Source: an uncultured Alcaligenaceae bacterium | GTDB lineage: Bacteria > Pseudomonadota > Gammaproteobacteria > Burkholderiales > Burkholderiaceae_B | Assembly (NCBI GenBank): GCA_937995985.1 | Contig: CALKIR010000023.1 | Coordinates: 1-64,000 of the forward strand | Reading direction: 5' to 3' | Length of the DNA stretch: 64,000 nucleotides | Part shown: positions 8,700 through 18,032 of the stretch, piece after piece | Layout of the letters: every line of letters starts with the position of its first letter | Position numbering within the stretch: the first letter of the stretch is position 1 | Position numbers and translations under genes: made by a program | Notes under the pieces: model-generated | The model's database searches: none | What the model was told of the DNA's origin: nothing | What the model saw: only the letters and a program-made list of their open reading frames with translations

Positions 8700-9797
8700 T
8701 TATGACAGCAAGTGCCGCACATATTCACCAATTGCCAAACAGGAGGTCAGTCCAGGGGACTCGATGCCATAGAGCTGAATAAGGCCAGGGATATGATGCT
8801 CATGAGGACCAAGAATTTGAAAATCCATAGCCTGTTCGCCTGGTCCGGTAATTTTAGGGCGAATGCCACAAAAGTCGGGCTGTAGACGTTCTTTATCTAT
8901 ATCCGGCCAATATTTGCTTATGGTCTCATAAAATAGTTCGAGACGATGGGGGTCCGGATCATAATTAAGGTGTTTGACCCATTGCACATCAGGGCCAAAG
9001 CGTAGTCGTCCTGAGAGGTCTTGGGTGCTGTGAATGCCAAGCCCTACTTGATCGGGTAGAGGATAGATTAAATGCTGAAAAGGGTTGGGCCCTTGGTAAC
9101 TAAAATATTGCCCTTTGCAGTAGTAGGTCGGGCGTGGGCTAGGGGTCAGGGAGGCTCCTAGAAGAGGGGCATTGAGGCCGGCCGCATTAATTAGGTATTG
9201 GCTGCGCAGTTCAAAATTATGTGCGTGCACTTCAATAATAAAACCGGTACGGGCCTGCCGACGGAGCCCTGATACTGGGGTGCGGAGCACAATTTGGGCC
9301 CCTTGTTGCTCACACAGGCCGTGTAGACTCTGCATCAGGCTGTGGCTATCAATAATTCCTGTACTGGGACTGTATAAGGCCGCGGTACAGCGCAGTGCCG
9401 GCTCGATGGCTTGCACTTGAGCTTGGGACCAGAGTTGTAGGTCATGAAGACCGCACGCCTGGGCATTGGCTTGAAGACGTAAGAGTTGCTGCTGCTCAGC
9501 GGCATCATGAGCAATAATTAATTTGCCTAGTTGCTGATAGGGTACAGCATGACGCTGGCAAAACTCGTACAGCAACTGTTTGCCGCGCAGGCATAGGCGA
9601 GCCTTGAGGCTATGAGGGGGGTAGTAAATGCCCGCATGAATGACTTCGGAATTGCGTGCGCTGACCTCAGTGCCGATATGGGCATGTTGCTCAAGCACCA
9701 GTACTTCACGGCCCTGCTGGCTGAGGGCATGAGCGATGGCTAATCCAACAACGCCAGCACCAATGATCACGCATTCTACATCATACATGGAAGGCAT
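8700..9797 (-). CDS. FAD-dependent oxidoreductase, L-2-hydroxyglutarate oxidase (LhgO)-like
   Basis: A 365-residue DAO-family flavoprotein. The dinucleotide motif VIIGAGVVGLAIAHALSQQGREVLVLEQ (about 10-37) is followed by the family block SARNSEVIHAGIYYPPHSLKARLC, NAAGLNAPLL, and a C-terminal GIESPGLTSCLAIGEYV segment. The SARNSEVIHAGIYY block is characteristic of the LhgO/L2HGDH group, which oxidises L-2-hydroxyglutarate to 2-oxoglutarate. The gcdH unit 4 kb away gives a loose metabolic link to glutarate metabolism, but the substrate is inferred. It precedes purU on the same strand with about 90 bases between, so co-transcription is uncertain. Confidence 0.75.
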   Translation of the reverse strand: MPSMYDVECVIIGAGVVGLAIAHALSQQGREVLVLEQHAHIGTEVSARNSEVIHAGIYYPPHSLKARLCLRGKQLLYEFCQRHAVPYQQLGKLIIAHDAAEQQQLLRLQANAQACGLHDLQLWSQAQVQAIEPALRCTAALYSPSTGIIDSHSLMQSLHGLCEQQGAQIVLRTPVSGLRRQARTGFIIEVHAHNFELRSQYLINAAGLNAPLLGASLTPSPRPTYYCKGQYFSYQGPNPFQHLIYPLPDQVGLGIHSTQDLSGRLRFGPDVQWVKHLNYDPDPHRLELFYETISKYWPDIDKERLQPDFCGIRPKITGPGEQAMDFQILGPHEHHIPGLIQLYGIESPGLTSCLAIGEYVRHLLS

Positions 9798-9849
9798 TTT
9801 ATCTATTTTAGGAGTCCACAGGATAGGACTGAGGCATTAGAGAATATGA

Positions 9850-10479
9850 TTAAGGGCCTAAGCGGGTAATGTTCCAGCCATCTTGAACGGGAGTAAAGGC
9901 ATAGCGATCATGGAGACGGTCGGTGCGACCTTGCCAAAACTCAATGTAATGAGGCTGTAGATAATACCCCCCCCAAAATGGCGGGCAGTCAGGATCGTCG
10001 CCTAAGGTTGCAGCATAGTGCTGACTGCGCTCTTGTAGCGCTTGGGCACTAATGGGCTGACTTTGTGGGGAGGCCCAAGCATTGATTTTAGAGGGTAAAG
10101 GACGACTACGGAAATAGGCTTTGGATTGACTGCGTGGCATACGTACTACTGTTCCTTCAAAGCGTACTTGCCGTTGCATTGTAGGCCAAAAGAAAGATAG
10201 GCAGGCTTGAGCATTGAGTGCAAGCTCTTGTCCTTTTCTAGACTCATAATTGGTATAAAAAGCAAGGCCATTGTCATCATACCCTTTGAGTAATACGATG
10301 CGTGCGGTGGGCTGTCCATTGGCACCAACAGTGCTTAGGGTCATGGCCGTAGGCTCTGGAGCATGCTGCGCCATGGCTTCATTAAGCCAGCGCTGAAATT
10401 GCTCTTTGGGATCCTTAAGCAACTGCTCTTCGGGCAGTTGATACTTGGCGTATTCGTTGCGGTAATCAGCAAGGCTCAT
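9850..10479 (-). CDS. pdxH: Pyridoxamine 5'-phosphate oxidase
   Basis: A 209-residue FMN enzyme making pyridoxal 5'-phosphate from PNP or PMP. Visible family blocks are MTLSTVGANGQPTARIVLLKGYDDNGLAFYTNYESRKG, FFWPTMQRQVRFEGTVVRM, SYFRSRPLPSKINAWAS-type sequence, and the C-terminal IEFWQGRTDRLHDRYAF ... WNITRLGP. Length is normal. The usual C-terminal RLAP is RLGP here, a mild change outside the FMN site. The upstream neighbour chaC is 18 bases away on the same strand, so the two probably share a transcript. Confidence 0.95.
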   Translation of the reverse strand: MSLADYRNEYAKYQLPEEQLLKDPKEQFQRWLNEAMAQHAPEPTAMTLSTVGANGQPTARIVLLKGYDDNGLAFYTNYESRKGQELALNAQACLSFFWPTMQRQVRFEGTVVRMPRSQSKAYFRSRPLPSKINAWASPQSQPISAQALQERSQHYAATLGDDPDCPPFWGGYYLQPHYIEFWQGRTDRLHDRYAFTPVQDGWNITRLGP

Positions 10480-10497
10480 GGTGGGCGTTCCGTGTGG

Positions 10498-11121
10498 TTA
10501 GTTAGGCTGATACAGGTTGAGATAATGAACCAAGCGGCTGAGCTTGGGGTCATGAATGCCATTCTTTTCAAGCGCACGATGCGTTTCTAAGACATAGTCT
10601 AGACAGGAGCCATTAATTCCATGCGCTTGATTAATGATAGCGCGTTGTTGCACGAGGGGGAGATGGGGGGCATAGGCGGGGCAATTGCGCCGCATAATAA
10701 AGGTTAGGGCGGTGACTGCTCCTTGGTCTGTATCGCAAGGCAGCCATTTAGGAATATAGGAGCCACTAGGCATTTCCCGTTGCCAAAGGCGTGGGAAAAT
10801 ATCATGTATTTGGTTGTTGGGCAGTTGGTACACGACGCCTTCACAGCTTCCCCCTCTGTCTAGCGCAAAGACCAAGCCTGGCTGTTCAGGAGTGCCTCGG
10901 TTGATGCGAGACCATAAACACAATGAGCGATGGTATCCATGTAAGGTAGCACGACGCTGAGCAAGAGTAGGAAACTCGGGGCGCCAGATCAGAGAGGCAT
11001 AGGCAAAAACCCATAAGGGTTGTTGCGGGTGCCATTGGCGAAGCGTTGCATGCATAGAGCGGCTCAGATCGTGCGCACTGAGTCGAGAAAAGGTGGCGGC
11101 AGAAGGGGGTTGTAAGTACAT
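10498..11121 (-). CDS. chaC: Gamma-glutamylcyclotransferase, ChaC family
   Basis: A 207-residue protein of the ChaC branch, which degrades glutathione to 5-oxoproline and Cys-Gly in the cytosol. The substrate-binding loop is seen as VFAYASLIWRPEF, matching the YGSLxW motif of the family with alanine for glycine, and is followed by GYHRSLCLWSRINRGTPEQPGLVFALDRGGSCEGVVYQLP. The NCPAYAPHLPLVQQRAIINQAHGINGSCLDYV region matches the helical C-terminus of ChaC. It sits 18 bases upstream of pdxH and is divergent from tcdA. Confidence 0.88.
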   Translation of the reverse strand: MYLQPPSAATFSRLSAHDLSRSMHATLRQWHPQQPLWVFAYASLIWRPEFPTLAQRRATLHGYHRSLCLWSRINRGTPEQPGLVFALDRGGSCEGVVYQLPNNQIHDIFPRLWQREMPSGSYIPKWLPCDTDQGAVTALTFIMRRNCPAYAPHLPLVQQRAIINQAHGINGSCLDYVLETHRALEKNGIHDPKLSRLVHYLNLYQPN

Positions 11122-11218
11122 AGTGACTAAGCGTATGCTTGGTTTCTAAAGATATAGATTCTACCTAAAATTACCACACTGAGTGTGGATGATGGGCAAT
11201 GGAGTACATAAAAAAGTG

Positions 11219-12004
11219 ATGAGCAGAAGTCAAGATCATATACGCCGGTTCGATGGTCTAAACCGTTTGTTTGGTGATCATAGTGTACAAAAATTGCAGC
11301 AGGCTCATGTAGTTATTGCTGGGATTGGGGGCGTAGGGAGTTGGTGTGTAGAGGCACTGGCTCGAAGTGGGGTTGGACAGCTGACGCTGGTTGATATGGA
11401 TGTGGTGAGCCCATCCAATATTAACCGACAGTTGCCCGCCTTAGAGAGCACTTTGGGACGAGACAAAATAGAGGTGATGGCACAACGCATACAAGATATT
11501 AATCCTGATGCGCACGTGTATTTGGTGGATGATTTTGTAACGGCTGATAATGCCGCACAGTTTTTTAATGAATCAGTACAGGTGGTCATTGATTGTACTG
11601 ATGATTTAAAGGCCAAAGTAGCGTTGGTGTTGGCGGCTCATAAGCAGAAGGCGCACAAATTGCTTGTGTGTGGGGCTGCTGGCGGTAAACGTAATCCTCT
11701 TAGCCTCACCGAAGGGGATTTATCGTTAGCCACCCATGATGCGTTGTTGGCTCGTTTGCGGCAGCGGTTGCGTCAGCAGCATGGTTGGCCAGCAGGGCCG
11801 CGCAAGAGCAATCAACGCCCGGCCAAGATGCATATTCATGCCGTATGGTTTGCTGAGGAAACGGTGTTGCCCTCTGCTTGGACACACACAGCCGACTCCT
11901 TACAGGGCCTGTCTTGTTCAGGGTATGGCTCGGCAATGAGTATGACGGCCACGATGGGCTTATTAGTTGCCCAACGGGCCATCGATTATGTGTTGACGCG
12001 GTAG
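11219..12004 (+). CDS. tcdA: tRNA threonylcarbamoyladenosine dehydratase
   Basis: A 261-residue E1-like enzyme that cyclises t6A37 to ct6A in tRNA using ATP. Signatures are VVIAGIGGVGSWCVEALARSGVGQLTLVDMDVVSPSNINRQLPAL, the adenylating R and N residues, then VVIDCTDDLKAKVAL and VCGAAGGKRNP. The C-terminus ends YGSAMSMTATMGLLVAQRAID. The frame opens with GTG at 11183, but the ATG at 11219 (MSRSQDHIRRFDG) gives the usual distance to the RFxG block. No strong ribosome site decides the start. It is tail to tail with the UvrA-like gene, three bases apart. Confidence 0.9.
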   Translation: MSRSQDHIRRFDGLNRLFGDHSVQKLQQAHVVIAGIGGVGSWCVEALARSGVGQLTLVDMDVVSPSNINRQLPALESTLGRDKIEVMAQRIQDINPDAHVYLVDDFVTADNAAQFFNESVQVVIDCTDDLKAKVALVLAAHKQKAHKLLVCGAAGGKRNPLSLTEGDLSLATHDALLARLRQRLRQQHGWPAGPRKSNQRPAKMHIHAVWFAEETVLPSAWTHTADSLQGLSCSGYGSAMSMTATMGLLVAQRAIDYVLTR

Positions 12005-12007
12005 GGG

Positions 12008-15000
12008 TTATTGCTCTTTAAGTACCGCTTCATGTCGAAATAAAAAGCTTTTTAAGGCCTGTCCAGTATAAGAGTGAGGTGTGTTTAGGAGGGTGCGCAA
12101 GGGCCCTTGCACCACAACATGCCCACCTTGCTCGCCTCCTTCAGGGCCTAAATCAATGATCCAATCTGCTTGAGCCATCACATCAGGATGGTGCTCAATG
12201 ACTACGATGGTATGGCCTGCGTCACAGAGGCGATGTAAGACATGCAAGAGTTTTTCCACATCAGCCATTGCTAAGCCTACAGTGGGTTCATCTAATACAT
12301 ATAGAGTGGGCGTCTTGCGTTGAACTGGACCACTGCGGGTGACCCCTTCATCAACGCGCGCTTTGCTCAGTTCGGTGACCAATTTGAGCCGCTGGGCCTC
12401 TCCTCCAGAAAGGGTTGGGGAAGGTTGGCCTAAAGTTAAATAACCTAAGCCCACATCTTGCATGAGACGTAATGGCTGGGCTATACGCGGGTGGGATGAA
12501 AAGAACTCTATTGCTGTGTCTACATCCATATTCAAGACTTCACCAATGTTCTTTCCCTGCCAGAGTATGCTTAAGGTGTCATGATTAAAGCGTAGTCCAT
12601 GGCATCTGTCGCAGGGGATTTTGATATCCGGCAAAAAGCTCATTTCCATCGTTAGCATGCCTTGTCCACTGCATTGGGCGCAACGACCCTGCCCCGTATT
12701 AAAGGAAAACCGAGAAGCATTCCAGCCGCGCATGCGAGCGTCGCGCGTTTGGGCAAATAAGCGGCGGATGTGATCCCAGAAACCTACATAGGTTGCAGGA
12801 CAGGAACGAGGGGTTTTGCCGATAGGTGTTTGATCTACTTCTAAGACGCGCTCCAAGTGCTCCCAACCATGAATAGACTGACAATAGTGTACAGGCAGAG
12901 AAGCGGGTGCAGAATCACCTGCTGCCGGAGTTGTGTGCAAGGCTTCTTTGAGGTTTCTGAGTAAGACCTCATGAGCAAGGCTGGATTTACCCGAACCAGA
13001 CACTCCCGTAATAACAGTCAAGCGTTGTAAGGGAAAGTGTGCAGTGATGTGTTTGAGATTATGTGCATGAGCCCCTACCACTGTTAGCATGGGATGCTTT
13101 TTAGTAATGGGGCGACGTGGGGTTAGGGTATGTTGAATAGGGTGGCGTAGATATTGGCCGGTCACAGATAGGGGGTGTTGGCGAATTTCTTCTACGGTAC
13201 CACTTGCAACAATCTCTCCCCCCCGGCTGCCAGCTCCTGGCCCGAGATCAATAATGTGATCAGCGGCAGATATGGTGTCCTCGTCATGCTCTACCACGAC
13301 TAGGGTATTGCCCTGATGTCGCAAGCGTTGGAGGGCACGCAGGAGTATTTGGTTATCACGTGGATGAAGGCCAATGGTGGGCTCATCAAGCACATAACAT
13401 ACGCCTTGTAAATTAGAGCCCAACTGGGCTGCCAAACGAATGCGTTGGGCCTCTCCACCAGACAGGGTTTGAGCTGATCGGTCGAGGCTGAGATAACCAA
13501 GACCAACCTCTTGTAAAAAATGCAGGCGATGTTCAATTTCATTAAAAATGTCGCGTGCAATATCAGCTTCACGGCCGTGGCGACTGAGGCCAGCAAAAAA
13601 GCTGCGGGCTTGTTGTACGGTCATGGCTGAGAGGGCTGCAATGGAATGGCCTTGCCAAAAATAGTTTAAGGCGATCGGGTTAAGACGTTGTCCTTGACAG
13701 TGCGTACACACCTGAGAGGTAGTGGGCGATACGGTATCTAACCATTTTTGTTCTTCCCCCGTTTGTTCGGCATCAAATCCTTGGATGGTCAATCCCGTGC
13801 CGTAGCAGCCTTCGCACCAGCCATAACGTGAGTTATAGGAAAAAAGGCGAGGGTCAGGAGCAGAGAAGCTGCGCTGACATTGAGGACAGGATCGAGTGAC
13901 TGAATAATCTTCGAGACGATCTTCTATAAGGACCTGCATATGGCCACGGCCGTAGTCCAAGGCCTCTTGAATAGCCTGCCTCAGGGCAGCCTCTTGTTTG
14001 GGGTCAACAGTCAGGTGGGCAACTGGAAGCTCGATATAATGGTCTTGATATCGCTCTAGGCGCGGCCAGTTTACCGTGCTGACCCATTCTCCATTGACTC
14101 TTAGTTGGTCATAGCCTTTGCTATTAGCCCATTGTGCCAGATCTGTGTAATAACCTTTACGGGCCACCACTAAGGGGGCGAGCACTACAATGGTTTGGCC
14201 GGTGTGGTGTTGCAATAAATGAGCCAATATTTGCTCAGGACTTTGTGCGGTTACCTTGATGTGGCAGTCTGGGCAGTATTGGGTGGCTAAATTAAGGTAC
14301 AACAGGCGTAAAAAGTGGTGAATTTCAGTCATAGTGCCGACTGTGGATTTGTGTCCCCCTCGACTGGTGCGCTGTTCTATGGCAACAGTGGGAGGAATAC
14401 CATAAATGGCATCTATGTCAGGTTGGCCGGCAGGTTGCACAATGGAGCGCGCATAGGCATTTAATGATTCTAAAAAGCGGCGCTGCCCCTCGTTAAATAA
14501 AATATCAAAGGCCAGCGTTGATTTCCCTGACCCAGATACCCCAGTAATGACTGTAAATTGATCGCGTGGAATGGTGACGGAGACGTTTTTTAAATTGTGC
14601 TCACGAGCGTGGATTATTTCTATATTGGGACTTAAGGGCAGAGAGGGGGGGCGGGTAGGCTCGTGAAGGGCTGGGGCAGAGCCAAGAATTTCATTTTTAT
14701 AGTCTCTGAGGGCTTTTGCTGTTGGGGTGTGGGCAGTTAGCAGCTCTTGGGGAGAGCATGCAGCAATCAAATGTCCGCCTTGGTGCCCTCCTTTGGGCCC
14801 CAGCTCGAGCAGCCAATCTGCAGCAAGGATCATATCAAGATTATGCTCGATGACTACGACAGTATGCCCTGCTTGTATGAGTCGGCGTAACGCCCCCATT
14901 AATTTAGCAATATCATCAAAGTGCAGTCCTGTTGTGGGCTCATCGAAAAGAAACAGTCGCCCTTTTTTAAGCAGTCCGCTACGTTGGGCTCCCTTTTTTT

Positions 15001-17584
15001 GGGTATCCGCTAAATAGCCGGCGAGTTTGAGGCGTTGTGCCTCTCCTCCAGATAAGGTCGGTACAGGCTGGCCAAGTTGTAGATAACCTAGCCCCACCTC
15101 AATTAGGGGGGCTAAGGCACGTTGAACCTCTGCTAAGCCAGTAAAAAAATGAGCCGCTTGTTCAACGGTCATGGCCAGTACATCAGCAATGGAGGCGCGT
15201 TGTCCATGATGCTCTAGGTGGACGTCTAGAATTTCATTGCGGTACCGGCGACCAGCGCAGTCTGGACAGCGCAGGTACACATCAGAGAGAAATTGCATCT
15301 CTATGTGCTCAAAACCCGATCCACCACAGCTCGGGCAGCGCCCATTGCCTGTATTAAAGCTAAAGGTGCCCGCAGTGTAGCCTCTTTCTTTGGCCAAAGC
15401 TGTACGTGCAAACAAACGTCGAATAGAGTCAAAGGCGCCCACATAGCTAGCTGGATTAGAGCGGGCTGTTTTGCCGATAGGGCTTTGATCGACAAAAACA
15501 ACTTCTGCACATTGATCGGCACCGAGGAGTTCTTTAAAGGTACCAGGCGCTTCGGTAGCTTGACCAAAATGCTTTAACAAAGCTGGATAAAGTACATTTT
15601 CTATTAGGGTTGATTTACCGGATCCTGAGACACCACATAGGACCGTCAATCGGTTGAGAGGAATACGAATATCAATATTTTTTAGATTATGCGCTTGTAC
15701 CCCACGTAGCTGTAGTGCAGGGGTGCTCTCTGTGACGGGCAAAGCAGGGGAAGGAGATAACTGGCGCCGTCCGGATAGATAGTCACCGGTTAAGGTCGGG
15801 GCTTGGCGCAATTTGGAGGGAGGGCCATCAAATAAAATTTGCCCTCCTTGTGGTCCAGGTCCTGGCCCCATATCGAGAATCCGATCTGCTGCTACCATGA
15901 CTTGAGGATCATGCTCTACGACGACAAGGGTGTTGCCATGTGCCTTGAGTCGTTTCATGGCCTCAATGATTCGGTGCATGTCTTGGGGGTGTAACCCAAT
16001 GGATGGTTCGTCGAGTACAAATAGGGTATGGACCAACGAGCTGCCTAATGCGGTAGTAAGGTTGATGCGCTGTACCTCACCTCCAGAAAGCGTACGGCTT
16101 TGTCGATCAAGGTGTAAATAATCCACCCCAACATGGCATAAGAAATTTAAGCGGGTCAGTACTTCAGAGAGAATCAGTTCGAGGGCCGGATCCGTTCCAT
16201 GGTGTGTTGCAAGAGTGGTGAAAAAAGCACGTAATTGACCAATAGGTAGGCGCATGAGGTCATAGATATGGAGCCCAGGCATTTGGTCTACCTGCTCTTG
16301 AGTCCATTGGCACCCTTTGGGGATAAAGCGTTGATAGGGCTGCGGGTCAGCGGAGGCGGGCTGTTCGCCAATACGCCATAACAGAGCGCTGCTTTTTAAA
16401 CGAGCGCCCAGACAGTCAGGGCAGGGGGTGTAGCTCCGATAATTGGATAGTAAAACACGAATGTGCATTCTGTAGCTACGTTCTTCTAGGTGATCAAAAA
16501 ATCTTTGTACCCCATACCATTTATTTGGAGTGCGGCGGCTCCAATCTGCATCTCCATAAATGACCCAGTGTTTTTCTTGTTCTGAGAGCTGCTTCCAAGG
16601 AGCGCTTAAGCGGACTCCGGCTGCCGGAGCAAGAGCCTCCATCGTTTTCTGGTGTTTTTTATTGCGTTCTGTTTGCCAAGGGCGAATGGCTCCTTCGAGT
16701 AAACTTTTATTTTCATCAGGGATAACCAGCCCATAATCAATACCCATGATGCGCCCAAAGCCACGGCAGGTATCACAGGCGCCAAGAGGTGAGTTATATG
16801 AGAATGTGCTTTGGTGTGCAGGACTGTATTCAATATGGCAATGCGCACAATACAAGGTCGAGCGAAACTGTAGGTGGGCAATTTCTTGGCGTGCCTCATC
16901 GAGTGCAAATAGATGGAGTTGTTGACGGCCATGTAAAAATGCAGCCTCTAGTCCCTCAATCAAGCGAGCTGAGTCGATGCGACTAAGACGGAAACGGTCT
17001 TGAATGACAAATAGTTCGGTAGCATGAGTTGCTGGGCGATAGGTACGGGTATAGCCTTGTTGTTGGAGGAATTGGTGGACTTCTTCATGGCTAAAGTTGT
17101 CAGGGACTGTGATTTGAAAGCACAGTACCCAGCGGGGGTCATGTAGTCGTTTGGACTCAACAGCTAAATGTTGGGCAATGCTTTGGGGATTATCGGCGCG
17201 TACTTCTTGACCACATTGCTGACAGAATAAGCGCCCAAGCCGAGCAAAAAATAGTTTTAAATAGTCATTGAGCTCAGTCATCGTTCCAACTGAGCTACGA
17301 GAATTGCGGATAGGATTAATTTGATCAATTGCAATTGCGGGCAAGACCCCTTCAATGCGGTCTACTTGGGGCTTGTCCATTCGATCTAAAAACTGGCGGG
17401 CGTAGGGGCTGAATGTTTCAACATAGCGACGTTGTCCTTCAGCATAGAGCGTGTCAAAAGCTAAAGAGCTTTTACCTGAACCTGAAACCCCTGTAATAAC
17501 GGTAATTTCTTGAGTATTAAAAGTGACGCTGAGATTTTTAAGATTATTTTGTTTCGCGCCGATGATACGAATTGTATTGGTCAT
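12008..17584 (-). CDS. uvrA: Double-length tandem UvrA-like ABC ATPase
   Basis: A 1858-residue protein made of two complete UvrA modules fused head to tail; ordinary UvrA is about 940. Four Walker A motifs (GVSGSGKS) occur near residues 35, 650, 1015 and 1530, with four LSGGE signatures (LSGGEVQRINL, LSGGEAQRLKL, LSGGEAQRIRL, LSGGEAQRLKL) and Walker B VLDEPSIGLHP, LFDEPTTGLHF, VLDEPTIGLHP and VLDEPTVGLAM. Zinc fingers with paired CxxC are kept in both modules. Both keep an insertion where UvrB binds in UvrA. Similar double proteins exist in Burkholderiales and Xanthomonadales beside a normal uvrA, so whether this one works in repair is not shown. No LexA-type box was found in 17585-17699. Confidence 0.9.
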   Translation of the reverse strand: MTNTIRIIGAKQNNLKNLSVTFNTQEITVITGVSGSGKSSLAFDTLYAEGQRRYVETFSPYARQFLDRMDKPQVDRIEGVLPAIAIDQINPIRNSRSSVGTMTELNDYLKLFFARLGRLFCQQCGQEVRADNPQSIAQHLAVESKRLHDPRWVLCFQITVPDNFSHEEVHQFLQQQGYTRTYRPATHATELFVIQDRFRLSRIDSARLIEGLEAAFLHGRQQLHLFALDEARQEIAHLQFRSTLYCAHCHIEYSPAHQSTFSYNSPLGACDTCRGFGRIMGIDYGLVIPDENKSLLEGAIRPWQTERNKKHQKTMEALAPAAGVRLSAPWKQLSEQEKHWVIYGDADWSRRTPNKWYGVQRFFDHLEERSYRMHIRVLLSNYRSYTPCPDCLGARLKSSALLWRIGEQPASADPQPYQRFIPKGCQWTQEQVDQMPGLHIYDLMRLPIGQLRAFFTTLATHHGTDPALELILSEVLTRLNFLCHVGVDYLHLDRQSRTLSGGEVQRINLTTALGSSLVHTLFVLDEPSIGLHPQDMHRIIEAMKRLKAHGNTLVVVEHDPQVMVAADRILDMGPGPGPQGGQILFDGPPSKLRQAPTLTGDYLSGRRQLSPSPALPVTESTPALQLRGVQAHNLKNIDIRIPLNRLTVLCGVSGSGKSTLIENVLYPALLKHFGQATEAPGTFKELLGADQCAEVVFVDQSPIGKTARSNPASYVGAFDSIRRLFARTALAKERGYTAGTFSFNTGNGRCPSCGGSGFEHIEMQFLSDVYLRCPDCAGRRYRNEILDVHLEHHGQRASIADVLAMTVEQAAHFFTGLAEVQRALAPLIEVGLGYLQLGQPVPTLSGGEAQRLKLAGYLADTQKKGAQRSGLLKKGRLFLFDEPTTGLHFDDIAKLMGALRRLIQAGHTVVVIEHNLDMILAADWLLELGPKGGHQGGHLIAACSPQELLTAHTPTAKALRDYKNEILGSAPALHEPTRPPSLPLSPNIEIIHAREHNLKNVSVTIPRDQFTVITGVSGSGKSTLAFDILFNEGQRRFLESLNAYARSIVQPAGQPDIDAIYGIPPTVAIEQRTSRGGHKSTVGTMTEIHHFLRLLYLNLATQYCPDCHIKVTAQSPEQILAHLLQHHTGQTIVVLAPLVVARKGYYTDLAQWANSKGYDQLRVNGEWVSTVNWPRLERYQDHYIELPVAHLTVDPKQEAALRQAIQEALDYGRGHMQVLIEDRLEDYSVTRSCPQCQRSFSAPDPRLFSYNSRYGWCEGCYGTGLTIQGFDAEQTGEEQKWLDTVSPTTSQVCTHCQGQRLNPIALNYFWQGHSIAALSAMTVQQARSFFAGLSRHGREADIARDIFNEIEHRLHFLQEVGLGYLSLDRSAQTLSGGEAQRIRLAAQLGSNLQGVCYVLDEPTIGLHPRDNQILLRALQRLRHQGNTLVVVEHDEDTISAADHIIDLGPGAGSRGGEIVASGTVEEIRQHPLSVTGQYLRHPIQHTLTPRRPITKKHPMLTVVGAHAHNLKHITAHFPLQRLTVITGVSGSGKSSLAHEVLLRNLKEALHTTPAAGDSAPASLPVHYCQSIHGWEHLERVLEVDQTPIGKTPRSCPATYVGFWDHIRRLFAQTRDARMRGWNASRFSFNTGQGRCAQCSGQGMLTMEMSFLPDIKIPCDRCHGLRFNHDTLSILWQGKNIGEVLNMDVDTAIEFFSSHPRIAQPLRLMQDVGLGYLTLGQPSPTLSGGEAQRLKLVTELSKARVDEGVTRSGPVQRKTPTLYVLDEPTVGLAMADVEKLLHVLHRLCDAGHTIVVIEHHPDVMAQADWIIDLGPEGGEQGGHVVVQGPLRTLLNTPHSYTGQALKSFLFRHEAVLKEQ

Positions 17585-17651
17585 GCGATTGCAGAAGTAT
17601 TATTGAGCGATGAGCAGAAAGAAGGGTGACGATTTCACTAAGAAATGAGGT

Positions 17652-17657
17652 TATAAT
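17652..17657 (+). promoter_or_regulatory. Candidate -10 box for the 42-residue protein gene
   Basis: A perfect TATAAT lies 43 bases before the ATG at 17700. No good -35 hexamer is seen at 16-18 bases; TGACGA lies at 19. The placement between divergent genes supports a promoter here. Confidence 0.45.
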
Positions 17658-17699
17658 ATACCTTTAATTCTTAATCTAATGGTATTACTGGAGCTTTTC

Positions 17700-17828
17700 A
17701 TGGCTGAAATTAAACGCGTTAGTCGTAACACTTTAGAGCGTCGTTGTTTGGGTAAATCCTTTAAGCGTTTGTTTGCTGGCTCGTCGCGTGGCGTATTCAA
17801 GCTGCTCGAAGAGATCAAGCGCGCTTAA
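17700..17828 (+). CDS. Small basic protein, unknown (42 residues)
   Basis: A 42-residue, strongly basic protein beginning MAEIKRVSRNTLERRCLG and ending KLLEEIKRA, with about a dozen lysine and arginine residues and one cysteine. I do not recognise a family. It is not ribosomal protein bS21, whose N-terminus differs. Coding is supported by GGAG with a suitable spacer before the ATG, a TATAAT 43 bases upstream, and a perfect terminator 60 bases after the stop, which make a compact independent transcript. The C-terminal 15 residues could form an amphipathic helix. Possible roles such as nucleic-acid or ribosome binding are only suggested by charge. Confidence 0.65.
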   Translation: MAEIKRVSRNTLERRCLGKSFKRLFAGSSRGVFKLLEEIKRA

Positions 17829-17889
17829 GGCAGGGACACACATCTTGTTGTGTTAGATGAGGGGATATGATTGGTATTCCCATACGGTG

Positions 17890-17919
17890 AAACCACAGAG
17901 AATTAAATCTGTGGTTTTT
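17890..17919 (+). terminator. Terminator of the 42-residue protein gene
   Basis: A perfect 10-bp stem (AAACCACAGA with TCTGTGGTTT, 8-base loop) runs into a T tract. Confidence 0.85.
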
Positions 17920-18032
17920 CTATGTCCTGTGCCGGGTGTTAAAGCCACGCAACACTATGCAAGTGTTCAGTGTAGACATCTAGCTGATGCCGGTAGCATA
18001 AAGGCTTCACTCGCTTTGCTTAGGTGCTCGTG

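Noticed and set aside
17700..17828. Idea that the 42-residue protein is ribosomal protein bS21
   Set aside because: The N-terminus and length do not match bS21; only basic charge is shared.
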